DNA from: Streptomyces sp. B3I8
GTDB taxonomy: Bacteria; Actinomycetota; Actinomycetes; Streptomycetales; Streptomycetaceae
Reading direction: 5' to 3'
Assembly: GCF_030816915.1 (NCBI RefSeq)
Contig: NZ_JAUSYN010000002.1
Location: 6,213,501 to 6,277,500 of the forward strand
Length of the DNA: 64,000 bases
The number at the start of each line of letters is the position of its first letter. The stretch's first letter is position 1. Under the pieces are notes generated by a model. That model worked only from the letters and a program-made list of their open reading frames with translations, was not told where the DNA came from and made no database searches. The translations under genes were made by a program, and so were the position numbers. This document shows positions 1-9,187 of this stretch, piece by piece.

Positions 1-2416
1 CGCCTGCCGACGGCAGCAGTTGCCCGCCCGTCAGCCCGCCCGCGAGGAGCCTCGCCGTCTCCTCGGCGAGCCGTGTCGCCCGTTGCGCCTCCGCCCGCAG
101 TTCGTGCACGCGGCGGAACGCCTCCCCGTAACGACGCTGTTCCTCCAGTGCCAGGAGGGGGACGCGCAGTCGGCCGGGGTTGACGGTCACGACCGTACTG
201 CCGGTCGACGCGCCCGCGATGTTGTCCTCCGAGCCGAGGAACCCGGCGAGGAACCACCCGTCGAGGCGGGCTGGGTCCGGGCGGAAGAGGTGGACCTGAG
301 GGCCGAGGAGCGCCCCGGCCTCCGCCTCGCCCGCCACCCGGGCCATCGTTCCGCCGCCGTTGGCCACCGCCCGTACGAGGACGTCACCGGTGGCGATCAA
401 CGGTGCCGTCGCGCTGCGGAGTTGTGCGGGGTCTCCGGTCGGTCCTGAGCCGTGCGCGAGGTCCGTGCCGGTCAGCACGGGCCGGGTTCCGTCACCGGCC
501 ACGGTTCCGGATTCGCTGCCGTCACCGGTCGCGGCCCCGGACCCGACTTCGGTCCCGCCTCCGCCGCCGTCCCCGTCGCGCCCCCGCGCCCCCTCCGGCA
601 CCGTACGCAGCAGCGTCAGCGCGCCGCCCCGGGCGAGGTCCGAGACGGTCGCCGTGCGCCAGTCGCGGGCCGGGCCGTCGGCGGGGTGCCAGTCGTCGTA
701 GCCGGCCGCGCGCCCCAGCGACCTGGCCGTCTTCACCAGGTCCAGGCGGGCCGCGTCGATCTCGGCGGACAGTTCGGCGGGGTCGGCCCCGGCGCGTGAG
801 GCCCGTACGAGACGGGCGGGGGTCAGGTCGACCACGTCGTCCAGCAGGTCGACGACGCCGACCGCGCGGGCGACGCCGGGCTCGCCGTCGAAGGTGTCCG
901 GGTCCGGGTTCTCCAGGAACGCCTGCCACGCGCGCAGCGCACGGTCGGCGATCCGGGTCCAGTCGAGGAGGGCCGTGCGGCCGCCGCCGCTGCTCCGGGT
1001 GCGGGATGTCGTACCGGCCGTCGGGTCCGTGGGGGACGCGGTCTCGGCCGTGTCGACGAAGAGGACGGAGGTGCGGTCGGCGCCGCCCGGTTCGGGGCGT
1101 TGCAGGAGCCAGATCTGCAGCGGCACGTGCAGCGGCACGGCCGCGCCCACCGGCAGGGAGACGACCGCGCGCAGGGCGCCGGCGCGTACGAGTTCGGCCC
1201 GCACCCGGCGCCCCGAGGCGCGGCCGGCCGTCGCCGGGGGCAGGAGCAGGGCCGCGTATCCGCCGGGGGTGAGGTGGGCCAACGCGTGCTGGACCCAGGC
1301 GAGTTCGGACTCGGCGCGGGCGGGGACGCCGTACGCCCAGCGGGGGTCGTAGGCGAGGTCGTCGTGGCCCCAGTCGCGGATGCCGTAGGGCGGATTGCAC
1401 AGGACGGCGTCGGCGAGAAGATCCGGGAAGGCGTCCGCGCGGAGGCTGTCGGCGGCACGGACGGTGATGGTGGCGCCGTCGGCGGTGGTGCCGTCGGCTG
1501 CGGGGGCGTGGGCGGTGGTGCCTTCGGCCGGGGTGGTGCGGGGGGTGGGGGTGTCGGCCGTGGTGGCGCGGGCCGGGGTGACGGTGGTCGCGTCGGCGTC
1601 GTCGGGCACGGTCAGGGCCAGGCTCACCGCGCTGCGGCGGGCCTGGACGGGGAGCAGGTCCTGGCCGTAGAGCGCGCGGGCGCCGCGCCGGGCGGCCGCC
1701 GCGAGCAGGGTGCCGCTGCCGCACGCGGGGTCGAGGACGCGGGCCGGGGTGCCGGGGAGCAGGCGGGCGAGGAGGTCGGCGAGCGGGGCGGGCGTGCGGT
1801 AGGCGCCGCTGGCCGCGCTGTCCTCCAACTGCCGTTCCGCGAGGACGCCGAGCGCGGCCTGGCCGCCCTCGTCGCGTACACACGCGTACAGGGCGCGGAG
1901 AACGGGGGCGTCGGCGGCCGTGAACGGGGCCCGGCCGGTGTCGTCCCCCGGGACCGCGTCGGCGACGGACCTCGCGTCGCGCTCCGCGCGGGCCGCGAGG
2001 TCCGCGTCGGGGAGGCGGACGGCCGCCGCGAGGTCGTCGGGGGAGCGGCGGGCGGCCGCCAGGACGAGGAGCAGCAGCTCGGCGGTGCCGTTCGCGCCGT
2101 TGCCGTTGCCGCTGCCGTTGCCGCTGCCACGGCCGCTTCCGCTTCCGCTGCCACGGCCGCTTCCGCCGCCGTCGCCGCCGTGCAGGCGGAGTGTGGTGCG
2201 CAGCTCCTCCGCCGGGCTCGCCGCCGAGGCGTGGCCGCGCGAGGCCAGCCAGGCGCGCACCGCCTGGAGGTCGTACAGCGGACTGCTCTCCGTGCCGCCG
2301 GACGGCTTCGGGAAGTCCTCGTGCCGGCGGCGCCAGTTGCTGACGGTGGCGCGCGTGACCCCCGCGATGCGGGAGATCTCGGCGGCGGTCACCTGCGCGG
2401 ACGGCTGCTCTGGCAT
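1..2416 (-). CDS. N-6 adenine DNA methylase with N-terminal HTH and specificity-like C-terminus (3' end cut by window edge)
   Basis: Predicted SAM-dependent adenine DNA methyltransferase of the HsdM/N6_Mtase type; the reading frame is still open at base 1. Residues about 10-35 form a helix-turn-helix (AAEISRIAGV, VSNWRRR). Residues about 82-112 are a Gly/Ser/Asn linker built from GGC-AGC/GGC-AAC repeats. Motif I is seen as DPACGSGTLL (about residues 229-238) and the catalytic motif IV as NPPY. The last visible ~150 residues resemble a type I specificity (HsdS-like) half-domain: a V/P-L-P-type turn, EEQRR and a coiled-coil helix. Start is the ATG at 2416, which puts the HTH at the extreme N-terminus. 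No nuclease or HsdR is visible to the right, so restriction cannot be judged. Methylase family confident; modification-only versus R-M role is open. Confidence 0.82.
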   Translation of the reverse strand, partial: MPEQPSAQVTAAEISRIAGVTRATVSNWRRRHEDFPKPSGGTESSPLYDLQAVRAWLASRGHASAASPAEELRTTLRLHGGDGGGSGRGSGSGSGRGSGNGSGNGNGANGTAELLLLVLAAARRSPDDLAAAVRLPDADLAARAERDARSVADAVPGDDTGRAPFTAADAPVLRALYACVRDEGGQAALGVLAERQLEDSAASGAYRTPAPLADLLARLLPGTPARVLDPACGSGTLLAAAARRGARALYGQDLLPVQARRSAVSLALTVPDDADATTVTPARATTADTPTPRTTPAEGTTAHAPAADGTTADGATITVRAADSLRADAFPDLLADAVLCNPPYGIRDWGHDDLAYDPRWAYGVPARAESELAWVQHALAHLTPGGYAALLLPPATAGRASGRRVRAELVRAGALRAVVSLPVGAAVPLHVPLQIWLLQRPEPGGADRTSVLFVDTAETASPTDPTAGTTSRTRSSGGGRTALLDWTRIADRALRAWQAFLENPDPDTFDGEPGVARAVGVVDLLDDVVDLTPARLVRASRAGADPAELSAEIDAARLDLVKTARSLGRAAGYDDWHPADGPARDWRTATVSDLARGGALTLLRTVPEGARGRDGDGGGGGTEVGSGAATGDGSESGTVAGDGTRPVLTGTDLAHGSGPTGDPAQLRSATAPLIATGDVLVRAVANGGGTMARVAGEAEAGALLGPQVHLFRPDPARLDGWFLAGFLGSEDNIAGASTGSTVVTVNPGRLRVPLLALEEQRRYGEAFRRVHELRAEAQRATRLAEETARLLAGGLTGGQLLPSAG

Positions 2417-2546
2417 GACGGTTTCCGGGCCTCTCGGTGGTGGACGGTCCACAACCTACAGCACTCACGGAGGGCGTCAAGGTGTTTGACGGTGCTTTCA
2501 GTTCATTGCTTGCGTGGTGGCGCTTCCGGCCCGGCGTTCGTTCCGC

Positions 2547-3158
2547 TCACTCCCGTGTCAGCGCCCGGCGCCAGTGGTTCGTGAGGTACGGGCGCATGTC
2601 GTGCACGTGCACCTGGGCGGAGTCGGGGTCGACCAGTGACTGGAGGGCCAGGCCGCGGAGTTGGGCGACGATCGCGGCCGTCGTCTCGTCGACGGGGAGG
2701 TCGGGGCGGATCGTGCCGTCGGCGATTCCGGCGGTGAGGTCCTCGCGGAGGTCGGCGCGGAAGGCCTCGGTGCGGTCGCGGAAGAGGGGGGCCAGGTCGG
2801 GGGAGGTCGCCGCCTCCATCCAGAGGATCAGGAAGGCCTTGTTCAGCGGGCGGGCGTGCTTGGCCTGCTGGGCGAGGTAGCCGTCGATCAGGCGGATGAG
2901 GCGGTCCAGGCCGGGGGGCAGGTCGGCGAGGCCGGGTACGAAACCGGACTGGGCGGCGCGGGCCAGGCGTTCGACCAGGGCCTGCTTGGAGCCGAAGTAG
3001 TGGGTGACGAGGCCCCTGCTGTAGCCGGCGCGCTCGCCGACGCGGGCCAGGGTGAGCCCGCGCAGTCCCTGCTCGGCGACCAGTTCGGCGGCGGCTTCGA
3101 GCAGGGCGGACTCGGCTTCGTCACGGCGTTGCTTCTGGGTGCGGGCGGGGGCGGTCAT
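2547..3158 (-). CDS. TetR/AcrR family transcriptional regulator
   Basis: 203-residue TetR-type repressor. The N-terminal DNA-binding domain is at about residues 12-60, with the recognition region GYSRGLVTHYFGSKQAL; the rest is an all-helical ligand domain containing KHARPLNKAFLILWMEA. ATG start at 3158. It faces away from the next gene, and the ~100-bp gap to it carries a TTGT...ACAA pseudo-palindrome that could be its operator. The ligand and target genes cannot be told from sequence. Confidence 0.88.
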   Translation of the reverse strand: MTAPARTQKQRRDEAESALLEAAAELVAEQGLRGLTLARVGERAGYSRGLVTHYFGSKQALVERLARAAQSGFVPGLADLPPGLDRLIRLIDGYLAQQAKHARPLNKAFLILWMEAATSPDLAPLFRDRTEAFRADLREDLTAGIADGTIRPDLPVDETTAAIVAQLRGLALQSLVDPDSAQVHVHDMRPYLTNHWRRALTRE

Positions 3159-3180
3159 GGGGACAGCCTAGACGACTTAC

Positions 3181-3198
3181 TTGTCAGCCGACCAACAA
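3181..3198. promoter_or_regulatory. Candidate TetR operator (18-bp pseudo-palindrome)
   Basis: TTGT (3181-3184) and ACAA (3195-3198) flank a partly symmetric core, pattern TTGTnnGnCGnCnnACAA. It lies 22 bp upstream of the TetR start at 3158 and 57 bp before the divergent TetR start at 3255, a usual place for autoregulation. Symmetry is seen; function is inferred. Confidence 0.4.
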
Positions 3199-3254
3199 AT
3201 GGATGAGTATGGCGGGCATCAGGCCAGGCAACCCGAGAGGCGCCGGACCCCACC

Positions 3255-3989
3255 ATGCCCCCTGCTCACCCGAGCCCGCGTTCCGGTCCCCATGGGGAGT
3301 GTGCGGCGCGTGCCTCGCGATCCGATGCGCGGGAGAACCGTGCGCGCCTCGTCGCGTCCGCCCGCGCGGCCCTCCTCGCCGACCCCGCCGCGAGCCTCGC
3401 CTCGATCGCCAGGGCGGCCGGGGTGGGGCAGGGCACGCTCTACCGGCACTTCTCCGGACGGGAGGAGCTGCTGCTCGCCGTCCACGAGGCGGAGGTCGCC
3501 GCGCTCGTCGAGGCCGTACCGGAGCTGCTGAGCCGGCACGAACCGCTCGTCGCGCTGCGGCAGTGGCTGGAGCGGCTCGCCGACGGGGGCGGGCGGTACG
3601 GGCGGTGCCATCCGCCGGTCGTCGCCGCGCTGGACCGGCTCCTCGCCGCGGGCCGGGACGCCGGGCAGGTGCGGGCGGAGGCCACCGCCGAGGAGGTGCT
3701 GCTGCTCGGGTCGGTCCTGTGGGAGACGGGTGGGGGCGGGGGCCCTGCGGACGATCCCGGAGGCGGAAGCGGAGGCGGAGACGGTGCTGGTCGTGGTGGT
3801 GGCCGTGACCGGGGCGGGGTCGGTGCGGGTGCTGGGTCCGGTGCCGGTGCCGGTGTCGGTGTCGGTGCCGGTGCCGGTGTCGGTGCCGTTCGGCTGGAGC
3901 GTTCGGAGTTTCTGGAGCGGCGGGGGCGCATGCTCGGCATGCTTGTCGACGGGCTCCGGGACGCCGGGCCCGGAGGCCGGGACGGCTGA
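3255..3989 (+). CDS. TetR family regulator with Gly/Ala-rich repeat insertion
   Basis: 244 residues. A TetR HTH lies at about residues 28-75 (AAGVGQGTLYRHFSGREELL), followed by a helical domain. The C-terminal region is interrupted by a ~60-residue Gly/Ala/Val stretch encoded partly by a (GTGYCG)8 hexamer array at 3841-3888, after which helical sequence resumes (ERSEFLERRGRMLGML). ATG at 3255 is used, though its ribosome site is weak (GAGAGG, far upstream). The insertion sits where other TetR proteins have continuous helix, so ligand binding may be altered. It converges on the phosphotransferase gene at 4079. Confidence 0.75.
   Translation: MPPAHPSPRSGPHGECAARASRSDARENRARLVASARAALLADPAASLASIARAAGVGQGTLYRHFSGREELLLAVHEAEVAALVEAVPELLSRHEPLVALRQWLERLADGGGRYGRCHPPVVAALDRLLAAGRDAGQVRAEATAEEVLLLGSVLWETGGGGGPADDPGGGSGGGDGAGRGGGRDRGGVGAGAGSGAGAGVGVGAGAGVGAVRLERSEFLERRGRMLGMLVDGLRDAGPGGRDG
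3841..3888 (+). repeat. (GTGYCG)8 hexamer repeat inside a TetR gene
   Basis: Eight consecutive 6-bp units of GTGCCG or GTGTCG encode alternating Gly with Ala/Val. Being a multiple of 3, copy-number change would lengthen or shorten the protein without a frameshift. Confidence 0.8.
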
Positions 3990-4078
3990 GCCGGGCGGCC
4001 TGGCGGACGGGCGGTCATGCGGCTCGGCGGACGCGCGGGTGCGCCGGTGTGCGGGCGCGTGAGTACGCCGGTGCGCGG

Positions 4079-5083
4079 TCAGGCGTGGCCGGCCAGCGCG
4101 GCCGGCCTCGTCCGTTCCGCGGGCGCGGGCTGCGGGATGCGCGCGGCTGCCGATGTGGCCGACACGGCCGACACGGCCGACGCGTGGACGTGGACCGGGA
4201 CCGGCAGCGAGGCGGTGGCCGGGACCGTACCCGGGAGGGACGCCGACACCGTCACCGGGGCCGCAGCCGAGCCCGTACCCGCGGCCGTACCAGCGCCCGT
4301 GCCCGTACCCGCGCCCGGCTGCGCGGCCGACGCCGTCTCCTCCGCCCGCTCCGCGAGCCGTTCGCGCTGCTCGCCCCGCTCGCCCCACAGCCACCCGATG
4401 TCCCGTCCGAACGACCACACCAGCCAGCCCAGCGCCGAGGACACCACCACCGCCGACGCCTGGTACGGCAGCCAGCCCGACGCCGCCGCCAGGAGGGCGA
4501 TGCCCTGGTACGCGGCGACCGTCTTGCGGGCCATGCTGTGCGGGAGGGGGGCGTTCAGCCAGGGCTGGAAGTAGGCCGCCGCCACGAACAGGTAGCGCAT
4601 CGCGCCGATCAGTAGGACCCACGGCCCCATCGACATCGACACGTACACGCTCAGCACGAGGATGAGGAACGCGTCGACCTCCATGTCGAAGCGGGCGCCC
4701 AGTACCGAGGACGTGCCCGTGCGGCGGGCGACCTTGCCGTCGACGCCGTCCAGGATGAGGGCGATCGCCGTCAGGCCCACGAACAGGGTGACCGGCGGCG
4801 CGGTCTCGAAGGAGTCCGCGACCAGCGCCGTCACCCCGCCGACCAGCGTGGCGCGGCCCAGCGTGACCCGGTTGGCGGGGCCGAACGAGGTCAGCCGGGA
4901 GCGGAGCACGGCGCGGGTGAGGACGGCCCACGTGGCGAGCGCGAAGGTCAGGCCGGTCAGCCAGCCCGCCGGGCTCATGCCCGTCGCCGTGCCCAGCACG
5001 GCGAGCAGCAACACCTGCACGCCCGCCCCCACGGTCGTCTCCTGCTGCAAAAGCCTCGCGTCGTATGTGTGGTTCAGGGCCAC
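4079..5083 (-). CDS. CDP-alcohol phosphatidyltransferase family membrane protein
   Basis: 334-residue integral membrane enzyme that would join an alcohol to a phosphatidyl (or similar) group from a CDP-linked donor. The family signature D-x2-D-G-x2-A-R-x8-G-x3-D-x3-D is complete at about residues 111-134 (LDGVDGKVARR followed by GARFDMEVDAF). About six hydrophobic segments flank it. The last ~80 residues are an Ala/Pro/Thr-rich tail of low complexity. The GTG start at 5083 is preceded by GGAGGGTGAGC; the nearby ATG is out of frame and stops at once. Divergent from the dehydrogenase cluster at 5228, with a shared 145-bp upstream region. The exact alcohol acceptor is unknown. Confidence 0.85.
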   Translation of the reverse strand: MALNHTYDARLLQQETTVGAGVQVLLLAVLGTATGMSPAGWLTGLTFALATWAVLTRAVLRSRLTSFGPANRVTLGRATLVGGVTALVADSFETAPPVTLFVGLTAIALILDGVDGKVARRTGTSSVLGARFDMEVDAFLILVLSVYVSMSMGPWVLLIGAMRYLFVAAAYFQPWLNAPLPHSMARKTVAAYQGIALLAAASGWLPYQASAVVVSSALGWLVWSFGRDIGWLWGERGEQRERLAERAEETASAAQPGAGTGTGAGTAAGTGSAAAPVTVSASLPGTVPATASLPVPVHVHASAVSAVSATSAAARIPQPAPAERTRPAALAGHA

Positions 5084-5102
5084 CGCTCACCCTCCGGCCA
5101 TG

Positions 5103-5117
5103 TGTCACCGAGTGACA
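5103..5117. promoter_or_regulatory. Perfect 15-bp palindrome in divergent promoter region
   Basis: TGTCAC-CGA-GTGACA is exactly symmetric, and its half-site AGTGACAG (5111-5118) is repeated at 5127-5134, 16 bp on. It lies 20 bp upstream of the phosphotransferase start and about 110 bp upstream of the dehydrogenase start, so it could control one or both. The regulator is not identified. Confidence 0.5.
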
Positions 5118-5227
5118 GTTCAGACAAGTGACAGATTGGATCTTCGCCGCGTACCTTGTGCGCGGCCTTCGTGACTTCTCGTAGCTGCGGTACGTGGCGA
5201 ATCCGTCGATCGTTCAGAGGGGCGCAC

Positions 5228-6220
5228 ATGGAAATCACGGAACGCGCGGAACTCACCGCACGGGCGTTCTGGCTGCGGCAGCCGGGACAGGGCGAGATCC
5301 GAGAGCTCGAACTCCCCGCGCCGGGGGAGGGAGAGGTGCTCGTCCGGGCGCTGTATTCCGGGGTCAGCCGGGGCACCGAGACCCTCGTCTTCCGGGGCGG
5401 CGTGCCCGGTAACCAGTACGGCGCCATGCGCGCGCCCTTCCAGGACGGCGACTTCCCCGCCCCGGTCAAGTACGGCTACCTCAGCGTCGGGGTCGTCGAG
5501 CGCGGGCCCGACGACCTGGTGGGGCGGAACGTCTTCTGCCTCTTCCCGCACCAGACGCGGTACGTCGTCCCCGTCTCCGCCGTCACCCTCGTGCCCGAGA
5601 GCGTGCCCGCCGGGCGGGCCGTGCTCGCGGGGACCGTCGAGACCGCCGTCAACGCGCTGTGGGACGCCGCGCCGTTGCTCGGCGACCGCGTCGCCGTGGT
5701 GGGGGGCGGGATGGTCGGGTGCAGCGTCGCCGCGCTCCTCGCCCGGTTCCCGGGCGTGCGCGTCCAGCTCGTCGACGCGGATCCGGCGCGGGCCGACGTC
5801 GCCCGCGCGCTCGGCGTGGACTTCGCCGCACCGGCGGACGCGCTCGGCGAGTGCGACCTCGTCGTGCACGCCAGCGCCAGCGAGGCGGGAGCACGACGCT
5901 CCCTCGAACTGCTCGCGCACGAGGGCACGCTGATCGAGATGAGCTGGTACGGGGACCGGATCGTCGGGCTGCCGCTCGGCGAGGCGTTCCACTCCCGGCG
6001 GCTCACCGTGCGCAGCAGCCAGGTCGGCACGGTGTCGCCCCGGGCGCGGTCGGGGCGGACGTACGGCGACCGGCTCGCCCTCGCCCTCGACCTGCTCGCC
6101 GACCCCGCCTTCGACGCGCTCATCAGCGGGGACAGCCCGTTCGAGGAGCTGCCGGAACTGTTGCCCCGGCTCGCCTCGGGCGCGCTGGGCGGGCTTTGTC
6201 ATCGGGTGACGTACGGCTGA
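5228..6220 (+). CDS. Zinc-independent MDR-type alcohol dehydrogenase (first gene of the unassigned cluster)
   Basis: 330-residue medium-chain dehydrogenase/reductase. The N-terminal GroES-like half reads GVSRGTET where zinc alcohol dehydrogenases carry the catalytic Cys (GxCGTD), so no catalytic zinc site is present. The Rossmann motif [11 protein letters not shown] is at about residue 155. This arrangement resembles the BchC-like subgroup. Start is the ATG at 5228 behind AGAGGGG; the longer frame from 5156 lacks a ribosome site. It heads the cluster that continues with the PTPS-like gene after a 263-bp gap. A redox step on a sugar or pteridine intermediate is inferred, not shown. Confidence 0.82.
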   Translation: MEITERAELTARAFWLRQPGQGEIRELELPAPGEGEVLVRALYSGVSRGTETLVFRGGVPGNQYGAMRAPFQDGDFPAPVKYGYLSVGVVERGPDDLVGRNVFCLFPHQTRYVVPVSAVTLVPESVPAGRAVLAGTVETAVNALWDAAPLLGDRVAVVGGGMVGCSVAALLARFPGVRVQLVDADPARADVARALGVDFAAPADALGECDLVVHASASEAGARRSLELLAHEGTLIEMSWYGDRIVGLPLGEAFHSRRLTVRSSQVGTVSPRARSGRTYGDRLALALDLLADPAFDALISGDSPFEELPELLPRLASGALGGLCHRVTYG

Positions 6221-6483
6221 GTCGGGGCCGGGCGGCTGCTCGGGCCGGTTCCCGCGAGCGTTCCCTCGGCGTCTGCTTCGGTGCCCGGTCCGGTCCGTGC
6301 CCCGGTGCGCGTTCCGCGTCGGCCGGTCCCGTAGCCACCGCTGATCAAGCCGCGCAACCCGCGCTGAACAACCCGCGCCGATCGGCCGTACTACACGGCA
6401 TGCCTGGCCCGGCGAGGGCCTCCGTTCCCGGAACGGGGGCACCCGCCGGGCGATCAGACGCACCGCACCTGGAGGGTCGTCCG
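6221..6483. other. Intergenic spacer, no gene seen
   Basis: 263 bp of GC-rich sequence between the dehydrogenase and the PTPS-like gene. No conserved reading frame or strong hairpin was found. The only clear element is GGAGGG at 6471-6476, the ribosome site for the TTG start at 6484. Confidence 0.6.
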
Positions 6484-6882
6484 TTGTTCAGCATCACGGT
6501 CCGCGATCACCTGATGATCGCCCACAGCTTCCGCGGCGAGGTCTTCGGCCCCGCACAGCGACTGCACGGAGCGACGTTCCTCGTGGACGCCACCTTCCGC
6601 CGCCCCGAGCTGGACGACGACAACATCGTCGTCGACATCGGACTGGCCACGCAGGAACTCGGCGCCGTCGTCGCCGAGCTGAACTACCGCAACCTCGACA
6701 ACGAGCCCGACTTCGCCGAGACCAACACCTCGACGGAGTTCCTCGCGAAGGTCGTCGCGGACCGGCTGGCCCGGCGCATCGAGGACGGGCGGCTCGGCGA
6801 GGGGGCCCGCGGGCTGACCGGACTCACCGTCACCCTGCACGAGTCGCACATCGCCTGGGCGAGTTACGAGCGTGCGCTGTGA
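6484..6882 (+). CDS. 6-pyruvoyl-tetrahydropterin synthase-like protein lacking catalytic residues
   Basis: 132 residues with the PTPS/QueD fold pattern. TTG start at 6484 is chosen because GGAGGG lies 7 bp upstream and the protein then begins at the family's first beta strand ([16 protein letters not shown]). Zinc ligands His14 and His28 are kept, but the third is Ala30 (RLHGA instead of RLHGH). The catalytic Cys four residues before His28 is Ala24, and the LDHHYLND catalytic Asp-His pair reads LNYRNLDN (Asn67, Tyr68). The substrate-anchoring Glu120 (LHES) is retained. It may therefore bind a pterin or pyrimidine without doing standard PTPS/QueD chemistry. Its stop overlaps the glycosyltransferase start (GTGA). 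Confidence 0.82.
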   Translation: MFSITVRDHLMIAHSFRGEVFGPAQRLHGATFLVDATFRRPELDDDNIVVDIGLATQELGAVVAELNYRNLDNEPDFAETNTSTEFLAKVVADRLARRIEDGRLGEGARGLTGLTVTLHESHIAWASYERAL

Positions 6883-8171
6883 GCGACGTGATCATCGACC
6901 GGAGCGCCCCGACGGCCCAGACAGCCCCGACGGCGCAGACGATGCAGACGGCTCCGGTGGCGCCGACGGCTTCGGTGGCCCCGACGGCAGTTCCCGTGGC
7001 CCCGACGGCCCGTCCCACGCTGGACTACGTCCCCGTCCAGCACGCCGCCCTCACGAACGCCGAGATCATCCCCATGTCCCTGCACACCCTGCACTTCGTG
7101 CTGCCGGCCGGCGTCGACGACCCCGCCAGGCCCAGCGGCGGCAACGCCTACGACCGCCGGATCTGCCTCGACCTCCCCGGCTTCGGCTGGCAGGTCGTCA
7201 AGCACACCGTCGGCGGCGACTGGCCCGACCCCGGCGCCGACGGCCGCGCCGCCCTCGCCCGCACCCTGCGCGAACTGCCCGACGACACCGTCGTGCTGCT
7301 CGACGGGCTGGTCGCCTGCGGCGTCCCCGAGGTGGTCGTCCCCGAGGCCGGGCGGCTCCGCCTCGCCGTCCTCGTCCACCTCCCGCTCGGCGACGAGACC
7401 GGGCTCGAAGCCGACGTCGCCGCCGCGCTCGACGCCAAGGAGCGCGAGACGCTGCGTGCCGTGTCCGCCGTGATCGGCACCAGCGACTGGGCCGTGCGCC
7501 GGCTCGTCTCCCACCACGGGCTCGCCCCCGACCGCGTGCACGTCGCCGCCCCCGGCGCCGACATCGCCCCCCTCGCCTCCGGCACTGACGGCCTCTCGCA
7601 ACTGCTGTGCGTCGCCTCCGTCACCCCGCGCAAGGGGCAGCACCGGCTGGTCGAGGCGCTCGCGACCGCCACCGACCTGCCGTGGAGCTGCGTGTGCGTC
7701 GGCTCGCTCACACAGGACCCCGAGTACGTCGCCGGGGTACGGGAGCTGATCACCGCGTACGGGCTCGGCGACCGGTTCCACCTCGTCGGGCCGCGCTCCG
7801 GCGCCGCGCTCGACGCCAGTTACGCCGCCGCCGACCTGATGGTTCTCGCCTCCTACGCCGAGACCTACGGCATGGCCGTCACCGAGGCGCTCGCCCGGGG
7901 CATCCCCGTCCTCGCCACCGACGTGGGCGGGCTGCCCGAAGCGGTGGGGCGGGCCCCGGACGGCGGGGTGCCCGGCATCCTCGTACCGCCGGAGGACCCC
8001 GCCGCGCTCGCCGCCGAGCTGCGCGGATGGTTCGGCGAGGCCGACGTGCGGCGCCGGCTGAAGGCCGCCGCCCGTGGCCGCCGGGCCGCGCTGGACGGCT
8101 GGGCCACCACCGCGCGCAGCCTCGCGGGGGTCTTCGGGCGGCTGCGGCCCGAGTCCCGGGAGGCGGCGTGA
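6879..8171 (+). CDS. Family 4-type glycosyltransferase (GT-B)
   Basis: 430-residue retaining GT-B glycosyltransferase. The GTG start overlaps the previous stop by 4 bp. The first ~45 residues are a disordered Ala-Pro-Thr repeat; the catalytic protein begins near [14 protein letters not shown]. The donor half carries [15 protein letters not shown] and the E-x7-E nucleotide-sugar signature at about residues 327-335 ([11 protein letters not shown]), followed by DVGGLPEAV. Translational coupling with the PTPS-like gene and the methyltransferase implies one pathway. Donor and acceptor are unknown; a nucleoside or pyrimidine-derived acceptor is an inference from the GTP cyclohydrolase next door. 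Confidence 0.86.
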   Translation: MSDVIIDRSAPTAQTAPTAQTMQTAPVAPTASVAPTAVPVAPTARPTLDYVPVQHAALTNAEIIPMSLHTLHFVLPAGVDDPARPSGGNAYDRRICLDLPGFGWQVVKHTVGGDWPDPGADGRAALARTLRELPDDTVVLLDGLVACGVPEVVVPEAGRLRLAVLVHLPLGDETGLEADVAAALDAKERETLRAVSAVIGTSDWAVRRLVSHHGLAPDRVHVAAPGADIAPLASGTDGLSQLLCVASVTPRKGQHRLVEALATATDLPWSCVCVGSLTQDPEYVAGVRELITAYGLGDRFHLVGPRSGAALDASYAAADLMVLASYAETYGMAVTEALARGIPVLATDVGGLPEAVGRAPDGGVPGILVPPEDPAALAAELRGWFGEADVRRRLKAAARGRRAALDGWATTARSLAGVFGRLRPESREAA

Positions 8172-9187
8172 CGACGAGTGCGAGTGCGGAGGCGGACATG
8201 GGTGCGGACGCGGGGGCGGGGCCCGGCGGATCGCTTTCCGTCGGTCCCGCGTCCGGTGCCGGGCCCGTCGACGGTGAGTCGGACGTGCCCCGCTACGCCC
8301 CCCAGTGGCTGCGGCTGCGCGAGCCCGCCGACGCCGACGCGCGCGCCCGGGAACTGCTGGATCCGCTGCGCATCCGGCTCGCCAACCGGCCCGGCCGGCG
8401 CGGCGCCGGGACCGTCGTGCACGACCTCGGCTGCGGCACCGGCTCCATGGGCCGCTGGCTGGCGCCCCGGCTCGACGGGCCCCAGCACTGGTTCCTCCAC
8501 GACCACGACCCCTACCTGCTGCACTTCGCCGCAGTGGGAGCGCCCCGGTCCGCCGCCGACGGCAGCCGCATCGAGGTCACCACGCAGCGCGGCGACCTCG
8601 CCCGGCTCACCGCCGACGCCCTCGCCGGGGCCTCCCTCGTGACGGCGTCCGCACTGCTCGACGTGCTCACCCGCGAGGAGATCGGCACGCTCGCGGCGGC
8701 CTGCGTCGAGGCGGGCGTCCCCGCACTGCTGACGCTGTCGGTCGTCGGGCGGGTCGAGCTCACGCCCTCCCACCCGCTCGACCCGGAGATCGCCGCCGCG
8801 TTCGACGCCCACCAGCGCCGCGGCGAACTCCTCGGCCCCGACGCGGTCACCGCGGCCTGCGAGGCGTTCGGCAGGCTCGGTGCGACGGTGCGGGTGCAGC
8901 CGAGCCCGTGGCGGCTCGGGGCCGAGCACAAGGAACTGGCGGGCGAGTGGCTGCGCGGCTGGGTCGGCGCGGCCGTCGAGCAGCGACCGGAGCTGGCGGC
9001 GCGTGCGGATACGTATCTGCGGGAGCGGCTCGCCCAGTGCGAGGGCGGGGAGCTGCGGGTGGTCGTGGGGCACAGCGATGTGCTCGCACTGCCCGGTGCC
9101 TCCGGTGCCTCCGGTGCCTCCGGTGCCTCCGGTGCCTCCGGTGCGTCCGGTGCGCGGGAGGACTCGGGGGCGGGTGAGGTGTCATGA
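8168..9187 (+). CDS. SAM-dependent class I methyltransferase
   Basis: 339 residues; the GTG at 8168 overlaps the preceding TGA. Motif I VHDLGCGTGSMG lies at about residues 83-94, followed by the acidic HDHDPYLL loop. About 40 N-terminal residues are Ala/Gly-rich, and the C-terminus ends in a GAS tripeptide repeat encoded by the 9-bp array at 9095-9148. It overlaps the next start by ATGA. It probably methylates an intermediate or product of the cluster; the acceptor atom is not predictable. Confidence 0.85.
   Translation: MTTSASAEADMGADAGAGPGGSLSVGPASGAGPVDGESDVPRYAPQWLRLREPADADARARELLDPLRIRLANRPGRRGAGTVVHDLGCGTGSMGRWLAPRLDGPQHWFLHDHDPYLLHFAAVGAPRSAADGSRIEVTTQRGDLARLTADALAGASLVTASALLDVLTREEIGTLAAACVEAGVPALLTLSVVGRVELTPSHPLDPEIAAAFDAHQRRGELLGPDAVTAACEAFGRLGATVRVQPSPWRLGAEHKELAGEWLRGWVGAAVEQRPELAARADTYLRERLAQCEGGELRVVVGHSDVLALPGASGASGASGASGASGASGAREDSGAGEVS
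9095..9148 (+). repeat. 9-bp tandem repeat, six units, in the methyltransferase 3' end
   Basis: Five exact copies of GGTGCCTCC and one GGTGCGTCC variant encode Gly-Ala-Ser repeats in a tail beyond the catalytic fold. Length change here would be in frame. Confidence 0.85.

Noticed and set aside
1..2416. BREX/Pgl or other multi-gene defence system
   Set aside because: Only the methylase is in view and the genes to its right are ordinary regulators; cannot be claimed from this window.
522..2480. 652-residue minus-strand frame
   Set aside because: It is one base off the methylase frame and reads Arg/Pro noise; the correct frame shows HTH, DPACGSG and NPPY.
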